A stretch of DNA of 6,029 nucleotides from JBAROU01 sp049642385 (GTDB lineage Bacteria; Chloroflexota; Dehalococcoidia; DSTF01; RBG-16-68-14), in contig JBAROU010000095.1 of NCBI GenBank assembly GCA_049642385.1, forward strand, positions 1 to 6,029, written 5' to 3'. The notes beneath the pieces were generated by a model. The model saw only the letters and a list, made by a program, of their open reading frames with translations, was not told where the DNA came from and did no database searches. The position numbers and the translations under genes were made by a program. Shown in pieces: positions 1 through 5,119 of the stretch; position 1 is the stretch's first letter, and every line of letters starts with the position of its first letter.

Positions 1-655
1 GCGTGAAGTTAACGACGTTGCGACGCCAGTGCTCCTGCGACGAGACCCAGTCGCGCAGGCGGTCCGAGTACGCGCTCAGCCGCAGGAAGTAGTGCTCCGA
101 TTCGCGCGGCTCGGGCGTCGCGCCACAGAGCTTGCAGCGCAGGTTAATCAGCTCCATGGCGTCCAGGCTACGGTCGCAGTTCTCGCACTCGTCGCCGCGC
201 GCCTGCTCATAGCCGCAGTACGGGCACGTCCCTTCGACGTAGCGGTCGGGTAAGAAGCGCTTGTCTTGCGGGCAGTAGGGGAGGGTCGTCGTCGCCTTGT
301 AGATGTCGTCGCGTTCCAGCAGCTTCAAAAAGATGCGGTGGACGGAGTCCCGATGGTTCTCCGTCCCGGTCGTCGTGTAGAGGTCCATCGTGATGCCCAG
401 CCAGTCGAGCGACTCGACGAAGCTCTTGTGGTAACGGTCGACGACCTGCTGCGGTGTGATGCCCTCCTGTTCCGCGCGAACTGTGATGGGCGTGCCGTGC
501 TGGTCAGAGCCAGAGACCATCAGTACCCGGTCGCCGCGCTGCCGGTGGTATCGCGCGAAGACGTCCGCGGGCAGGAAGCTGCCCACGATCTGGCCCTGGT
601 GAAAGGGCCCGTTCGCGTAGGGCCAGGCGACACCGATGAAGATCGTTTCCGACAT
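1..655 (-). CDS. metG: Methionyl-tRNA synthetase, N-terminal part (partial)
   Basis: Cytoplasmic class I aminoacyl-tRNA synthetase that charges tRNA-Met with methionine using ATP. The first 218 residues are present; the KMSKS loop and anticodon-binding domain lie beyond the left edge. The Rossmann start is typical (WPYANGPFHQGQ at residues 11-22, then SGSDQHGTP at 48-56). The zinc-knuckle connective insert follows RFLPDRYVEGT and has CxxC pairs at 144-147, 157-160 and 174-177 plus C128, then the conserved ESEHYF. The class I HIGH signature reads H19-Q-G-Q22, so the second histidine is replaced by glutamine. The ATG at 653-655 is chosen because family homology begins at once; an in-frame GTG two codons upstream is possible. 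No Shine-Dalgarno sequence is visible. It lies 58 bp downstream of rsmI on the same strand. Family assignment is very secure. Confidence 0.96.
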   Translation of the reverse strand, partial: MSETIFIGVAWPYANGPFHQGQIVGSFLPADVFARYHRQRGDRVLMVSGSDQHGTPITVRAEQEGITPQQVVDRYHKSFVESLDWLGITMDLYTTTGTENHRDSVHRIFLKLLERDDIYKATTTLPYCPQDKRFLPDRYVEGTCPYCGYEQARGDECENCDRSLDAMELINLRCKLCGATPEPRESEHYFLRLSAYSDRLRDWVSSQEHWRRNVVNFT

Positions 656-679
656 GATCACGGCCGGGCAGGCGCCGTC

Positions 680-688
680 ATTTTAGCA
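680..688 (-). promoter_or_regulatory. Candidate extended -10 promoter for metG
   Basis: Read on the minus strand, the rsmI-metG gap contains TGC-TAAAAT, an extended -10 element matching TATAAT at five of six positions. Transcription would start about 20 nt before the metG ATG. A CTGTCA 19 nt further upstream is a poor -35 box. The motif is seen in the sequence; its activity is inferred. It would let metG be transcribed separately from rsmI. Confidence 0.4.
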
Positions 689-713
689 TGGCATCCACCA
701 TCTGTGACAGCTC

Positions 714-1550
714 TCACGAACCCTTCTCGCTCGATAGCGTCAGCCAGCGCTGGTATACCTCCCGATGCGACTGACCTGTCGCTTGCGCGACCGCTCGTAC
801 CGCGTCGCGCGCGCGCATGCCCTGCTCACGGAGGTCGCGCAGCTGCGCATCGATATCGTCGACGTCTACCGGCGCACCCTGCGCCTCGTCCGCGCCCTCG
901 ATGACAAGTGTGCATTCGCCGCGTGGCTCCGAGAAGTGACTCAGCGCTTCGGAGAGCGTGCCGCGGAACACCTCTTCGTGCAGCTTCGTCAGCTCCCGGC
1001 ACACGGCGACTCGCCGTTCGCCAAACGCCCCGCGTAGGTCCTCCAGGGAGGCCCGCAGCCGATGCGGCGCCTCGAACGCGACGAGCGTTTCGGGCAGGTA
1101 GGCAATGCTGCCCAGCAGCTGGCGGCGCTGGGAGCCACGGCGCGGCAGGAAGCCGAGGTAGTGGAACTGGCGCGTCGGCAGACCAGACGCCGCTAGGGCC
1201 GCCGTCAGCGCCGACGCCCCCGGAACCGGCACGACTTGGTGGCCTAGCTCCACCACCGCCTCGACGAGGTGGACGCCCGGATCGCTAATCGCTGGCATCC
1301 CGGCTTCCGAGACGAGGGCGACATCCCCTTCCTCCAACGCCTTGAGCAGGTTGGGGGTGCGCGCCTTTCGGTTGCCTTCCGTGTAGCTGACAAGCCGCGG
1401 CCCGCGGATCTGAAAATGGTTCAGCAGCTTGCGCGTGGTGCGGGTGTCCTCGGCTGCGATGAGGGGTACCTCCTTTAGGACGCGCAGCGCTCGCAGCGTG
1501 ATGTCCTCGAGGTTCCCGATCGGCGTAGCGACGAGGTAGAGGGTGCTCAT
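714..1550 (-). CDS. rsmI: 16S rRNA (cytidine-1402-2'-O)-methyltransferase RsmI
   Basis: SAM-dependent methyltransferase that 2'-O-methylates C1402 in the 16S rRNA decoding centre, acting on the 30S subunit. The tetrapyrrole-methylase fold is clear: LYLVATPIGNLED at the N-terminus, AAEDTRTTRKLL, the SAM-site loop SEAGMPAISDPG, then VPVPGASALTAALAASGLPT, a GFLPRRGSQRR segment and RELTKLHEEVFRGTL. About 60 residues follow as the usual small C-terminal domain. Length (278 aa from this start) is normal. I chose the ATG at 1548-1550 because the family normally begins just before LYLVATPIGN; an in-frame GTG at 1560-1562 would add four residues. Neither start has a recognisable Shine-Dalgarno sequence. 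rsmI and metG are also close neighbours in Bacillus, so co-transcription towards metG is plausible. The gene is divergent from guaB3. Confidence 0.96.
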   Translation of the reverse strand: MSTLYLVATPIGNLEDITLRALRVLKEVPLIAAEDTRTTRKLLNHFQIRGPRLVSYTEGNRKARTPNLLKALEEGDVALVSEAGMPAISDPGVHLVEAVVELGHQVVPVPGASALTAALAASGLPTRQFHYLGFLPRRGSQRRQLLGSIAYLPETLVAFEAPHRLRASLEDLRGAFGERRVAVCRELTKLHEEVFRGTLSEALSHFSEPRGECTLVIEGADEAQGAPVDVDDIDAQLRDLREQGMRARDAVRAVAQATGQSHREVYQRWLTLSSEKGS

Positions 1551-1631
1551 GATTGTATTCACATAAAGGTGCCAGTTCGTGCTCGTCGCCTAGATTTTTG
1601 CACAATTTGGCCGATGATGTGAGCAAGGGCA

Positions 1632-1660
1632 TTGACGCCCACGCCGACGGTTGATACATT
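1632..1660 (+). promoter_or_regulatory. Sigma70-type promoter upstream of guaB3
   Basis: TTGACG (1632-1637) and TACATT (1655-1660) are separated by exactly 17 bp, and the -10 box is preceded by TGA, giving an extended -10 (TGATACATT). The -35 matches TTGACA at five of six positions. Predicted transcription start is near 1667, leaving a leader of about 130 nt before guaB3. This is the best canonical promoter in the window. Motif and spacing are seen; use is inferred. Confidence 0.6.
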
Positions 1661-1704
1661 GTCCGAAACTCCAGCCACCGTTTACCCACAGTGAGGCCAC
1701 CGCG

Positions 1705-1791
1705 ATGACCAACAACTGCTGGCAGGGATGCAACCGCCGGCCCCGATCCGCGCACCTGTCGTCGGGCGGGGACCGAGAGGAAGGGAGGTAG
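1705..1791 (+). CDS. Possible 28-codon leader ORF upstream of guaB3
   Basis: An ATG at 1705 opens a 28-codon frame (begins MTNNCWQGCNRRPR, ends GGDREEGR) that stops with TAG at 1789-1791, four bases before the guaB3 ATG. A weak Shine-Dalgarno-like GTGAGG lies 8 nt upstream. The frame lies wholly in the predicted guaB3 leader, and its last codons contain the strong guaB3 Shine-Dalgarno sequence, so ribosomes finishing it could re-initiate on guaB3. The peptide is cationic, has two cysteines and one tryptophan, and resembles no family I recognise. A frame this short may arise by chance, so this is a candidate only. Confidence 0.2.
   Translation: MTNNCWQGCNRRPRSAHLSSGGDREEGR
1739..1774 (+). promoter_or_regulatory. 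Possible hairpin in the guaB3 leader
   Basis: GGCCCCG (1739-1745) can pair with CGGGG-A-CC (1767-1774), giving a seven-pair stem with one bulged A and a 21-nt loop. An alternative pairing, CCCGA with TCGGG, uses overlapping bases. The stem ends 8 nt before the guaB3 Shine-Dalgarno sequence and could affect ribosome access. I recognise no known riboswitch class here. The pairing is seen; a regulatory role is speculative. Confidence 0.2.
1783..1789 (+). promoter_or_regulatory. Strong ribosome binding site of guaB3
   Basis: GGGAGGT lies 6 nt before the ATG at 1796 and fixes the guaB3 start. It stands out because the minus-strand genes in this window lack a comparable Shine-Dalgarno sequence. 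Confidence 0.8.
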
Positions 1792-1795
1792 CGCG

Positions 1796-2938
1796 ATGTC
1801 CGTACCCCAGACAAAGCAAATGCGCCGCGCCTACGGGTTCGATGAGGTGGCGATTGTCCCGGGCGATTCCACCTTGAACCCGGCGATGACGGAAATCAAC
1901 TTCCGCATCGACCACCTGGAGTTCAGCCTCCCAATCACGGCCGCGTCAATGGACGCGGTCGTTGACTCTCGCTTCGCCGCTGAGTTCTCCAAACACGGCG
2001 GACTGGCCGTCATGAACCTCGAAGGGCTGCAGACGCGCTACGAGAACCCGGACGCCTTGCTGGAAGACGTTGCGCACGCCTCGCCCGAGGAATCGACTGC
2101 GCTGCTTCAGAAGGCTTACGCTGCACCGATCCGCGAGGAGCTCATCGCCAAGCGCATTCTTCAGATAAAGGACGCGGGCGGTGTCGCGGCGGTCTCTTGT
2201 ACGCCCGCTAACACCAAGCGCTTCGCTTCAATCGCGAAGGACGCTGGCGTCGATTGCTTCGTCGTCCAGTCGACGGTGACCACCGCGCGCCACATGTCCT
2301 ACAGCGAGAAGGGCCTGGTCCTTTCGGAGATCGTCCAACAGCTCTCGCCGGTGCCGGTCGTCGTCGGCAACGCCGTCAGCTATAACGGCTGCAAGGAGCT
2401 GATGGAGACCGGCATCTCTGGCGTGCTCGTGGGCGTCGGCCCGGGCTCGGCCTGCACCTCTCGCGAGGTGCTCGGCATCGGCGTGCCCCAGGTCACAGCG
2501 ACACTCGACTGCGCCGTCGCGCGCGACCAGCACTACCAGGAGACCGGCCGCTATGTGCCGATCATCACCGATGGCGGTATCCGCAGCGGCGGCGACATGT
2601 GCAAGGCCTTTGCCTCCGGCGCCGATGCGGTCATGCTCGGTTCGATCTTCGCCGCCTGCGAAGAGGCGCCCGGCCGCGGCCACCACTGGGGCATGGCAAC
2701 GCCGAACGCGGACCTCCCGCGAGGCATCCGCGTAACCGTCGGCGTGAACACCACCCTCCAGCAGGTGCTCCACGGCCCGTCCTCGCGCACCAACGGTACC
2801 GAGAACCTCGTTGGTGCCCTACGCACGGCGATGGGCATGTGTGGTGCGCGCACGATCCGCGACTTTCAGAAGGCCGATATGGTGCTCGCCCCTTCGATTA
2901 AGACCGAAGGCAAGCAGATCCAGATCGCTCAGCGTTAG
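1796..2938 (+). CDS. guaB3: GuaB3 family IMP dehydrogenase-related protein
   Basis: A 380-residue TIM-barrel protein of the IMP dehydrogenase/GMP reductase superfamily. The catalytic cysteine loop is GVGPGSACTSREVLGIGVPQ (213-232, nucleophile C220), followed by the phosphate-binding ITDGGIRSGGD (257-267). The C-terminal signature (WGMATPNADLPRGIRV at 298-313, then GTENLVGALRTAMGMCGA and SIKTEGK) is that of the GuaB3 subgroup, not canonical GuaB or GuaC. The CBS pair present in canonical GuaB (about 490 aa) is absent. The segment where canonical IMPDH has its mobile Arg-Tyr flap is very short. Family knowledge: cyanobacterial GuaB3 has been reported to convert IMP to XMP, whereas the mycobacterial protein has no firmly assigned role; the reaction here is inferred. 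The start is fixed by GGGAGGT 6 nt upstream. It is convergent with prmC, so not in an operon with its neighbours. Confidence 0.94.
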   Translation: MSVPQTKQMRRAYGFDEVAIVPGDSTLNPAMTEINFRIDHLEFSLPITAASMDAVVDSRFAAEFSKHGGLAVMNLEGLQTRYENPDALLEDVAHASPEESTALLQKAYAAPIREELIAKRILQIKDAGGVAAVSCTPANTKRFASIAKDAGVDCFVVQSTVTTARHMSYSEKGLVLSEIVQQLSPVPVVVGNAVSYNGCKELMETGISGVLVGVGPGSACTSREVLGIGVPQVTATLDCAVARDQHYQETGRYVPIITDGGIRSGGDMCKAFASGADAVMLGSIFAACEEAPGRGHHWGMATPNADLPRGIRVTVGVNTTLQQVLHGPSSRTNGTENLVGALRTAMGMCGARTIRDFQKADMVLAPSIKTEGKQIQIAQR

Positions 2939-2940
2939 GC

Positions 2941-3003
2941 CTCGAAGCTCGACGTTAGAAGTTCGAAGTTCGACCCTCCATCTTCGAACCTCCAGCCTCC
3001 ACG
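2941..3003. repeat. Heptanucleotide tandem repeat array (nine units) at the guaB3/prmC junction
   Basis: From 2941 the plus strand breaks cleanly into nine 7-bp units: CTCGAAG, CTCGACG, TTAGAAG, TTCGAAG, TTCGACC, CTCCATC, TTCGAAC, CTCCAGC, CTCCACG. Two flavours are mixed, YTCGAAG-like and CTCCANC-like, with the YTC start kept in nearly every unit. The array begins 2 bp after the guaB3 stop and runs into the 3' end of prmC, including its stop codon (2955-2957). Short heptanucleotide tandem repeats are known in heterocystous cyanobacteria (STRR sequences); whether this is related is unknown. Confidence 0.75.
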
Positions 3004-3839
3004 ATCAGCACCCGCTCTCGACCCGCCAGATCCCGTTTCGTCTCGATCTGCGCGTTCGGAAACACTGCGCGCGCGGCTTCGCGCAACCGGCGACCCTGGT
3101 TCCACGCATGCTCCACGAGCAACAGCCCGCCCGGCCGCAGGCGTTCGCCGGCCTGTGTTAACAGCGTCTCGATAATCGCCGTGCCGCCACGGCCGGCGTG
3201 GAGCGCGCCCTCCGGCTCATGGTCGCGCAGCTCCGGCGCCAGCTTGCGGTAGAGTTGCGTCGGTACGTACGGCAGGTTCGCCACGATCAGCTCGCACGGC
3301 TCCGCAAGCGCTGACAGCAGATCGCCCTGCACGAAGTCGATGCGCCCGGCGACGCTGTGCGCCGCCGCGTTTCTTCGCGCGAGCCGCAGCGCCGCCCGCG
3401 AGACGTCGACTGCGGTGACGCGTACCTTGCGCGCGTTCACTGCGAGCGCTACGGCGATGGCGCCGTTCCCGGTGCCCACGTCGATGATCCGGCCTGGCCG
3501 CGACCCGTGGCTACGCAACCAGCGCAGCGCCTCTTCGACCAGTAGCTCCGTCTCCGGGCGAGGGATCAACGCGGCGGGCGAGCACGCGAACTTCAGGCCG
3601 TAGAACTCGCGATGGCCGACGATGTATGCCGTCGGCTCGTGTGCGAGGCGGCGAGTAACCAGACCCTCGAAACGCGTAGCGACGTCCGCTGCCACCGGCT
3701 CCTGCAAACGGGCTAAGAGTGTTTCCCGCCCCACGCCGAGCGCGTGTGCCAGCAGCACCTCCGCCTCGATGCGCGCGTCAGCGATGGCGGCACCACACAG
3801 ACGCGCTTGACTGTCTTGTAGCGTCGCCGCGATCGTCAC
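2955..3839 (-). CDS. prmC: Peptide chain release factor N5-glutamine methyltransferase PrmC
   Basis: SAM-dependent enzyme that methylates the glutamine of the GGQ motif in RF1 and RF2, raising termination efficiency. An N-terminal helical substrate-binding domain (1 to about 85, with DARIEAEVLLAHALG) is followed by the linker IPRPETE (92-98), the SAM motif IIDVGTGNGAIA (118-129), acidic D145 and the catalytic NLPY (188-191, a form of NPPY). The conserved final strand RERVLIVEA ends near residue 282; the remaining dozen residues (GGSKMEGRTSNF) are encoded by the heptad array and look non-native. Start is GTG at 3837-3839 with no Shine-Dalgarno sequence; an in-frame TAG lies six codons upstream, so no longer start exists. 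It lies 62 bp downstream of prfA, whose product is its substrate. Length (294 aa) is slightly long only through the tail. Confidence 0.95.
   Translation of the reverse strand: MTIAATLQDSQARLCGAAIADARIEAEVLLAHALGVGRETLLARLQEPVAADVATRFEGLVTRRLAHEPTAYIVGHREFYGLKFACSPAALIPRPETELLVEEALRWLRSHGSRPGRIIDVGTGNGAIAVALAVNARKVRVTAVDVSRAALRLARRNAAAHSVAGRIDFVQGDLLSALAEPCELIVANLPYVPTQLYRKLAPELRDHEPEGALHAGRGGTAIIETLLTQAGERLRPGGLLLVEHAWNQGRRLREAARAVFPNAQIETKRDLAGRERVLIVEAGGSKMEGRTSNF
2961..2989. terminator. Inverted repeat between convergent genes, possible bidirectional terminator
   Basis: GTTCGAAG (2961-2968) and CTTCGAAC (2982-2989) are perfect inverted repeats with a 13-nt loop, giving an 8-bp stem. They lie inside the heptad array, 22 bp after the guaB3 stop and across the last codons of prmC. 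There is no T-tract, so classical intrinsic termination is doubtful. The position at a convergent junction is the main argument for the role. Confidence 0.3.
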
Positions 3840-3845
3840 GAATGA

Positions 3846-3860
3846 ATCATAGCGCTATGA
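3846..3860 (-). promoter_or_regulatory. Candidate -10 box and overlapping palindrome upstream of prmC
   Basis: On the minus strand TATGAT (3846-3851, five of six matches to TATAAT) is followed by exactly six bases and then the prmC GTG, so the predicted transcription start would be the first base of the start codon. TCATAGCGCTATGA (3847-3860) is a perfect 14-bp palindrome that overlaps this box. No -35 box is evident. The geometry suggests a leaderless prmC transcript, possibly repressed by a dimeric regulator. The motifs are seen; promoter and operator activity are inferred. Confidence 0.35.
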
Positions 3861-3861
3861 G

Positions 3862-3903
3862 GTGACGACGAGTGACCAGCGAGGAGCGACTAGCGACGAA
3901 CTT
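3862..3903. repeat. Second heptanucleotide tandem repeat array, prfA/prmC gap
   Basis: The plus strand reads as 7-bp units GTGACGA, CGAGTGA, CCAGCGA, GGAGCGA, CTAGCGA, CGAACTT. The central four fit NNAGYGA; the first and last are degenerate. The array fills most of the 62-bp gap between prfA and prmC and reaches the prfA stop codon (3902-3904). It shares period and gene-boundary position with the array at 2941-3003 but has a different consensus. Confidence 0.65.
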
Positions 3904-4978
3904 ACACCGCCTGCTGCTCGAGCAGCCGCGCTTCCTCATCGGTTGCGACGGCGTCGATCAGGGCGTCCAGATCGCCGTCGAGGACCGACGGCAGGTCGTG
4001 CATCGTCAGGCCGACACGGTGGTCCGTCACTCTGTCTTGCGGGTAGTTGTAGGTGCGGATTTTCTCGGAGCGTTCGCCCGTGCCGACCTGCGCGCGCCGG
4101 GCGTCGCTGATCTCCTGCGCCTGCTCGCGTTCCTTGACCGCCAGCTGCCGCGCGCGCAGGTGGGCCATCGCTTTCATACGGTTTTTTAGCTGCGATCGCT
4201 CGTCTTGGCACGTCACGACGATGTTCGTCGGCAAGTGCGTCAGGCGAACAGCGGACGCGACTTTGTTCACGTTCTGCCCGCCGTGTCCGCCTGCGTGGTA
4301 GATGTCGACGCGCAGCTCGTCCTCGCCGATGTCCACCTCCACCTCGTCCGCCTCGGGCAGCACCGCGACGGTGGCCGCCGACGTGTGGATGCGACCCTGC
4401 GCCTCTGTCTCCGGCACCCGCTGCACGCGATGGACGCCGCTCTCGTACTTCAACCGCGAGTACGCGCCCTGGCCGCGCACCCCGAATACGATCTCTTTGA
4501 AGCCGCCGATGCCCGTCTCGTTGAGCGAGATCACCTCAGTCTGCCAGCCGAGGCGATCGGCGTAGCGCGAGTACATGCGGTAGAGGTCGGCGGCGAACAG
4601 GCCCGCCTCGTCGCCGCCGGTACCGGCGCGGATTTCCACGATCACGTCGCGTTCGTCGTGCGGGTCCGTGGGCAGGAGCGAGCGCTTGAGGCGCTCTTCG
4701 AGCTCTGCGGTGCGCTCATCGAGCGATGCGATCTCCTCCTTGCCGAGCGCGACCAGTTCCGGGTCACCGCCCTCGGCGACGAAGGCCTGGGCGTCGCCCA
4801 GCTTGCGCTGGACATCGCGGTGCGTGCGGAAGAGGGTCACGGCGTCTTCGAGGCCGGCGCGCTCGCGTGCGAGCGCCTGCAGGCGCTCGTGGTCAGCGGC
4901 GATGTCAGGCTTGCCCATCTCCGCGGTGAGCTCTTCGAAGCGCGCTTCGAGCGCGGCTAGTCGGTCCCACATACTCAT
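3902..4978 (-). CDS. prfA: Peptide chain release factor 1 (RF1)
   Basis: Class I release factor that reads UAA and UAG and triggers peptidyl-tRNA hydrolysis on the ribosome. The N-terminal helical coil (1 to about 105) is followed by EIRAGTGGDEA (115-125), the form seen in RF1, not RF2. The stop-codon recognition tripeptide in QRVPETEAQGRIHTS is P189-E-T191, and the catalytic GGQ is at 233-235 in the context AGGHGGQNVNK. The residue before GGQ is histidine; alanine is common there. TCQDERSQ and RTYNYPQDRVTDHR are intact. Length of 358 aa is normal. The ATG at 4976-4978 is chosen; a second in-frame ATG lies two codons inside. No Shine-Dalgarno sequence is visible, and a -10-like box is only 8 nt upstream. 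Downstream prmC encodes the GGQ methyltransferase, the classic partner arrangement. Confidence 0.97.
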   Translation of the reverse strand: MSMWDRLAALEARFEELTAEMGKPDIAADHERLQALARERAGLEDAVTLFRTHRDVQRKLGDAQAFVAEGGDPELVALGKEEIASLDERTAELEERLKRSLLPTDPHDERDVIVEIRAGTGGDEAGLFAADLYRMYSRYADRLGWQTEVISLNETGIGGFKEIVFGVRGQGAYSRLKYESGVHRVQRVPETEAQGRIHTSAATVAVLPEADEVEVDIGEDELRVDIYHAGGHGGQNVNKVASAVRLTHLPTNIVVTCQDERSQLKNRMKAMAHLRARQLAVKEREQAQEISDARRAQVGTGERSEKIRTYNYPQDRVTDHRVGLTMHDLPSVLDGDLDALIDAVATDEEARLLEQQAV

Positions 4979-4986
4979 GACGGTTC

Positions 4987-5008
4987 ATGATAGCAAGCGC
5001 TTGTTGCT
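4987..5008 (-). promoter_or_regulatory. Candidate extended -10 promoter and palindrome upstream of prfA
   Basis: On the minus strand TGC-TATCAT (4987-4995) is an extended -10 element whose hexamer ends 8 nt before the prfA ATG, so the transcript would have almost no leader. It overlaps the palindromic region AGCAAGCGCTTGTTGCT (4992-5008, plus strand), whose core CAAGCGCTTG (4994-5003) is a perfect 10-bp palindrome. Cores of AAGCGCTT type occur in many LacI-family operators, but no regulator is encoded nearby. Role inferred. Confidence 0.35.
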
Positions 5009-5072
5009 GGCGGCTGTCGTGAAAGTTGGGTGTAGGGTAGGGGACTCAGAATGTGACGTGGTACGAGACGAC

Positions 5073-5110
5073 CCAGGCGGCTCGGCCTGGCCGGGAAGGC
5101 TCTCAGCCTT
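5073..5110 (-). terminator. Two adjacent hairpins downstream of the cyclase remnant, possible terminator
   Basis: CCAGGC-GGCTCG-GCCTGG (5073-5090) and AAGGCT-CTC-AGCCTT (5096-5110) are each perfect 6-bp stems, separated by 5 bp. They follow the dinB gene and cyclase remnant in the minus direction and precede the prfA promoter, where a transcript end would be expected. Neither has a T-tract. The rest of 4979-5119 shows nothing I recognise beyond a G-rich stretch at 5025-5044. Confidence 0.3.
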
Positions 5111-5119
5111 GCTACCAGC

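Noticed and set aside
266..904. Long plus-strand open frame opposite metG and rsmI
   Set aside because: It spans two well-supported minus-strand genes, has no recognisable motif, and is explained by high GC content.
1551..1556. TACAAT -10-like hexamer just before the rsmI ATG
   Set aside because: It ends one base before the ATG, so the transcript would start inside or after the start codon; unusable for this gene as annotated.
1575..1592. TCG-rich stretch resembling the heptad arrays
   Set aside because: The TCG triplets are spaced 6 and 3 bp apart, not 7, so there is no heptad phase.
1667..1795. Possible known riboswitch in the guaB3 leader
   Set aside because: No conserved purine, guanidine, PRPP or other riboswitch core that I recognise is present.
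2228..2773. A 181-codon minus-strand frame opposite guaB3
   Set aside because: It is antisense to a conserved enzyme, and its His-, Ala- and Asp-rich composition is typical of a shadow frame.
2941..3903. Heptad arrays as a CRISPR array
   Set aside because: The units are 7 bp and contiguous with no spacers, and no cas gene is present.
4205..4960. A 251-codon plus-strand open frame opposite prfA
   Set aside because: It lies wholly antisense to RF1, is rich in Arg, Ala and Val as expected of a GC-rich antisense frame, and shows no domain.
5025..5044. G-rich GGGTGTAGGGTAGGGG stretch, possible G-quadruplex or repeat
   Set aside because: Three G-runs occur plus at best one more, with no clear period; too weak to call a structure.
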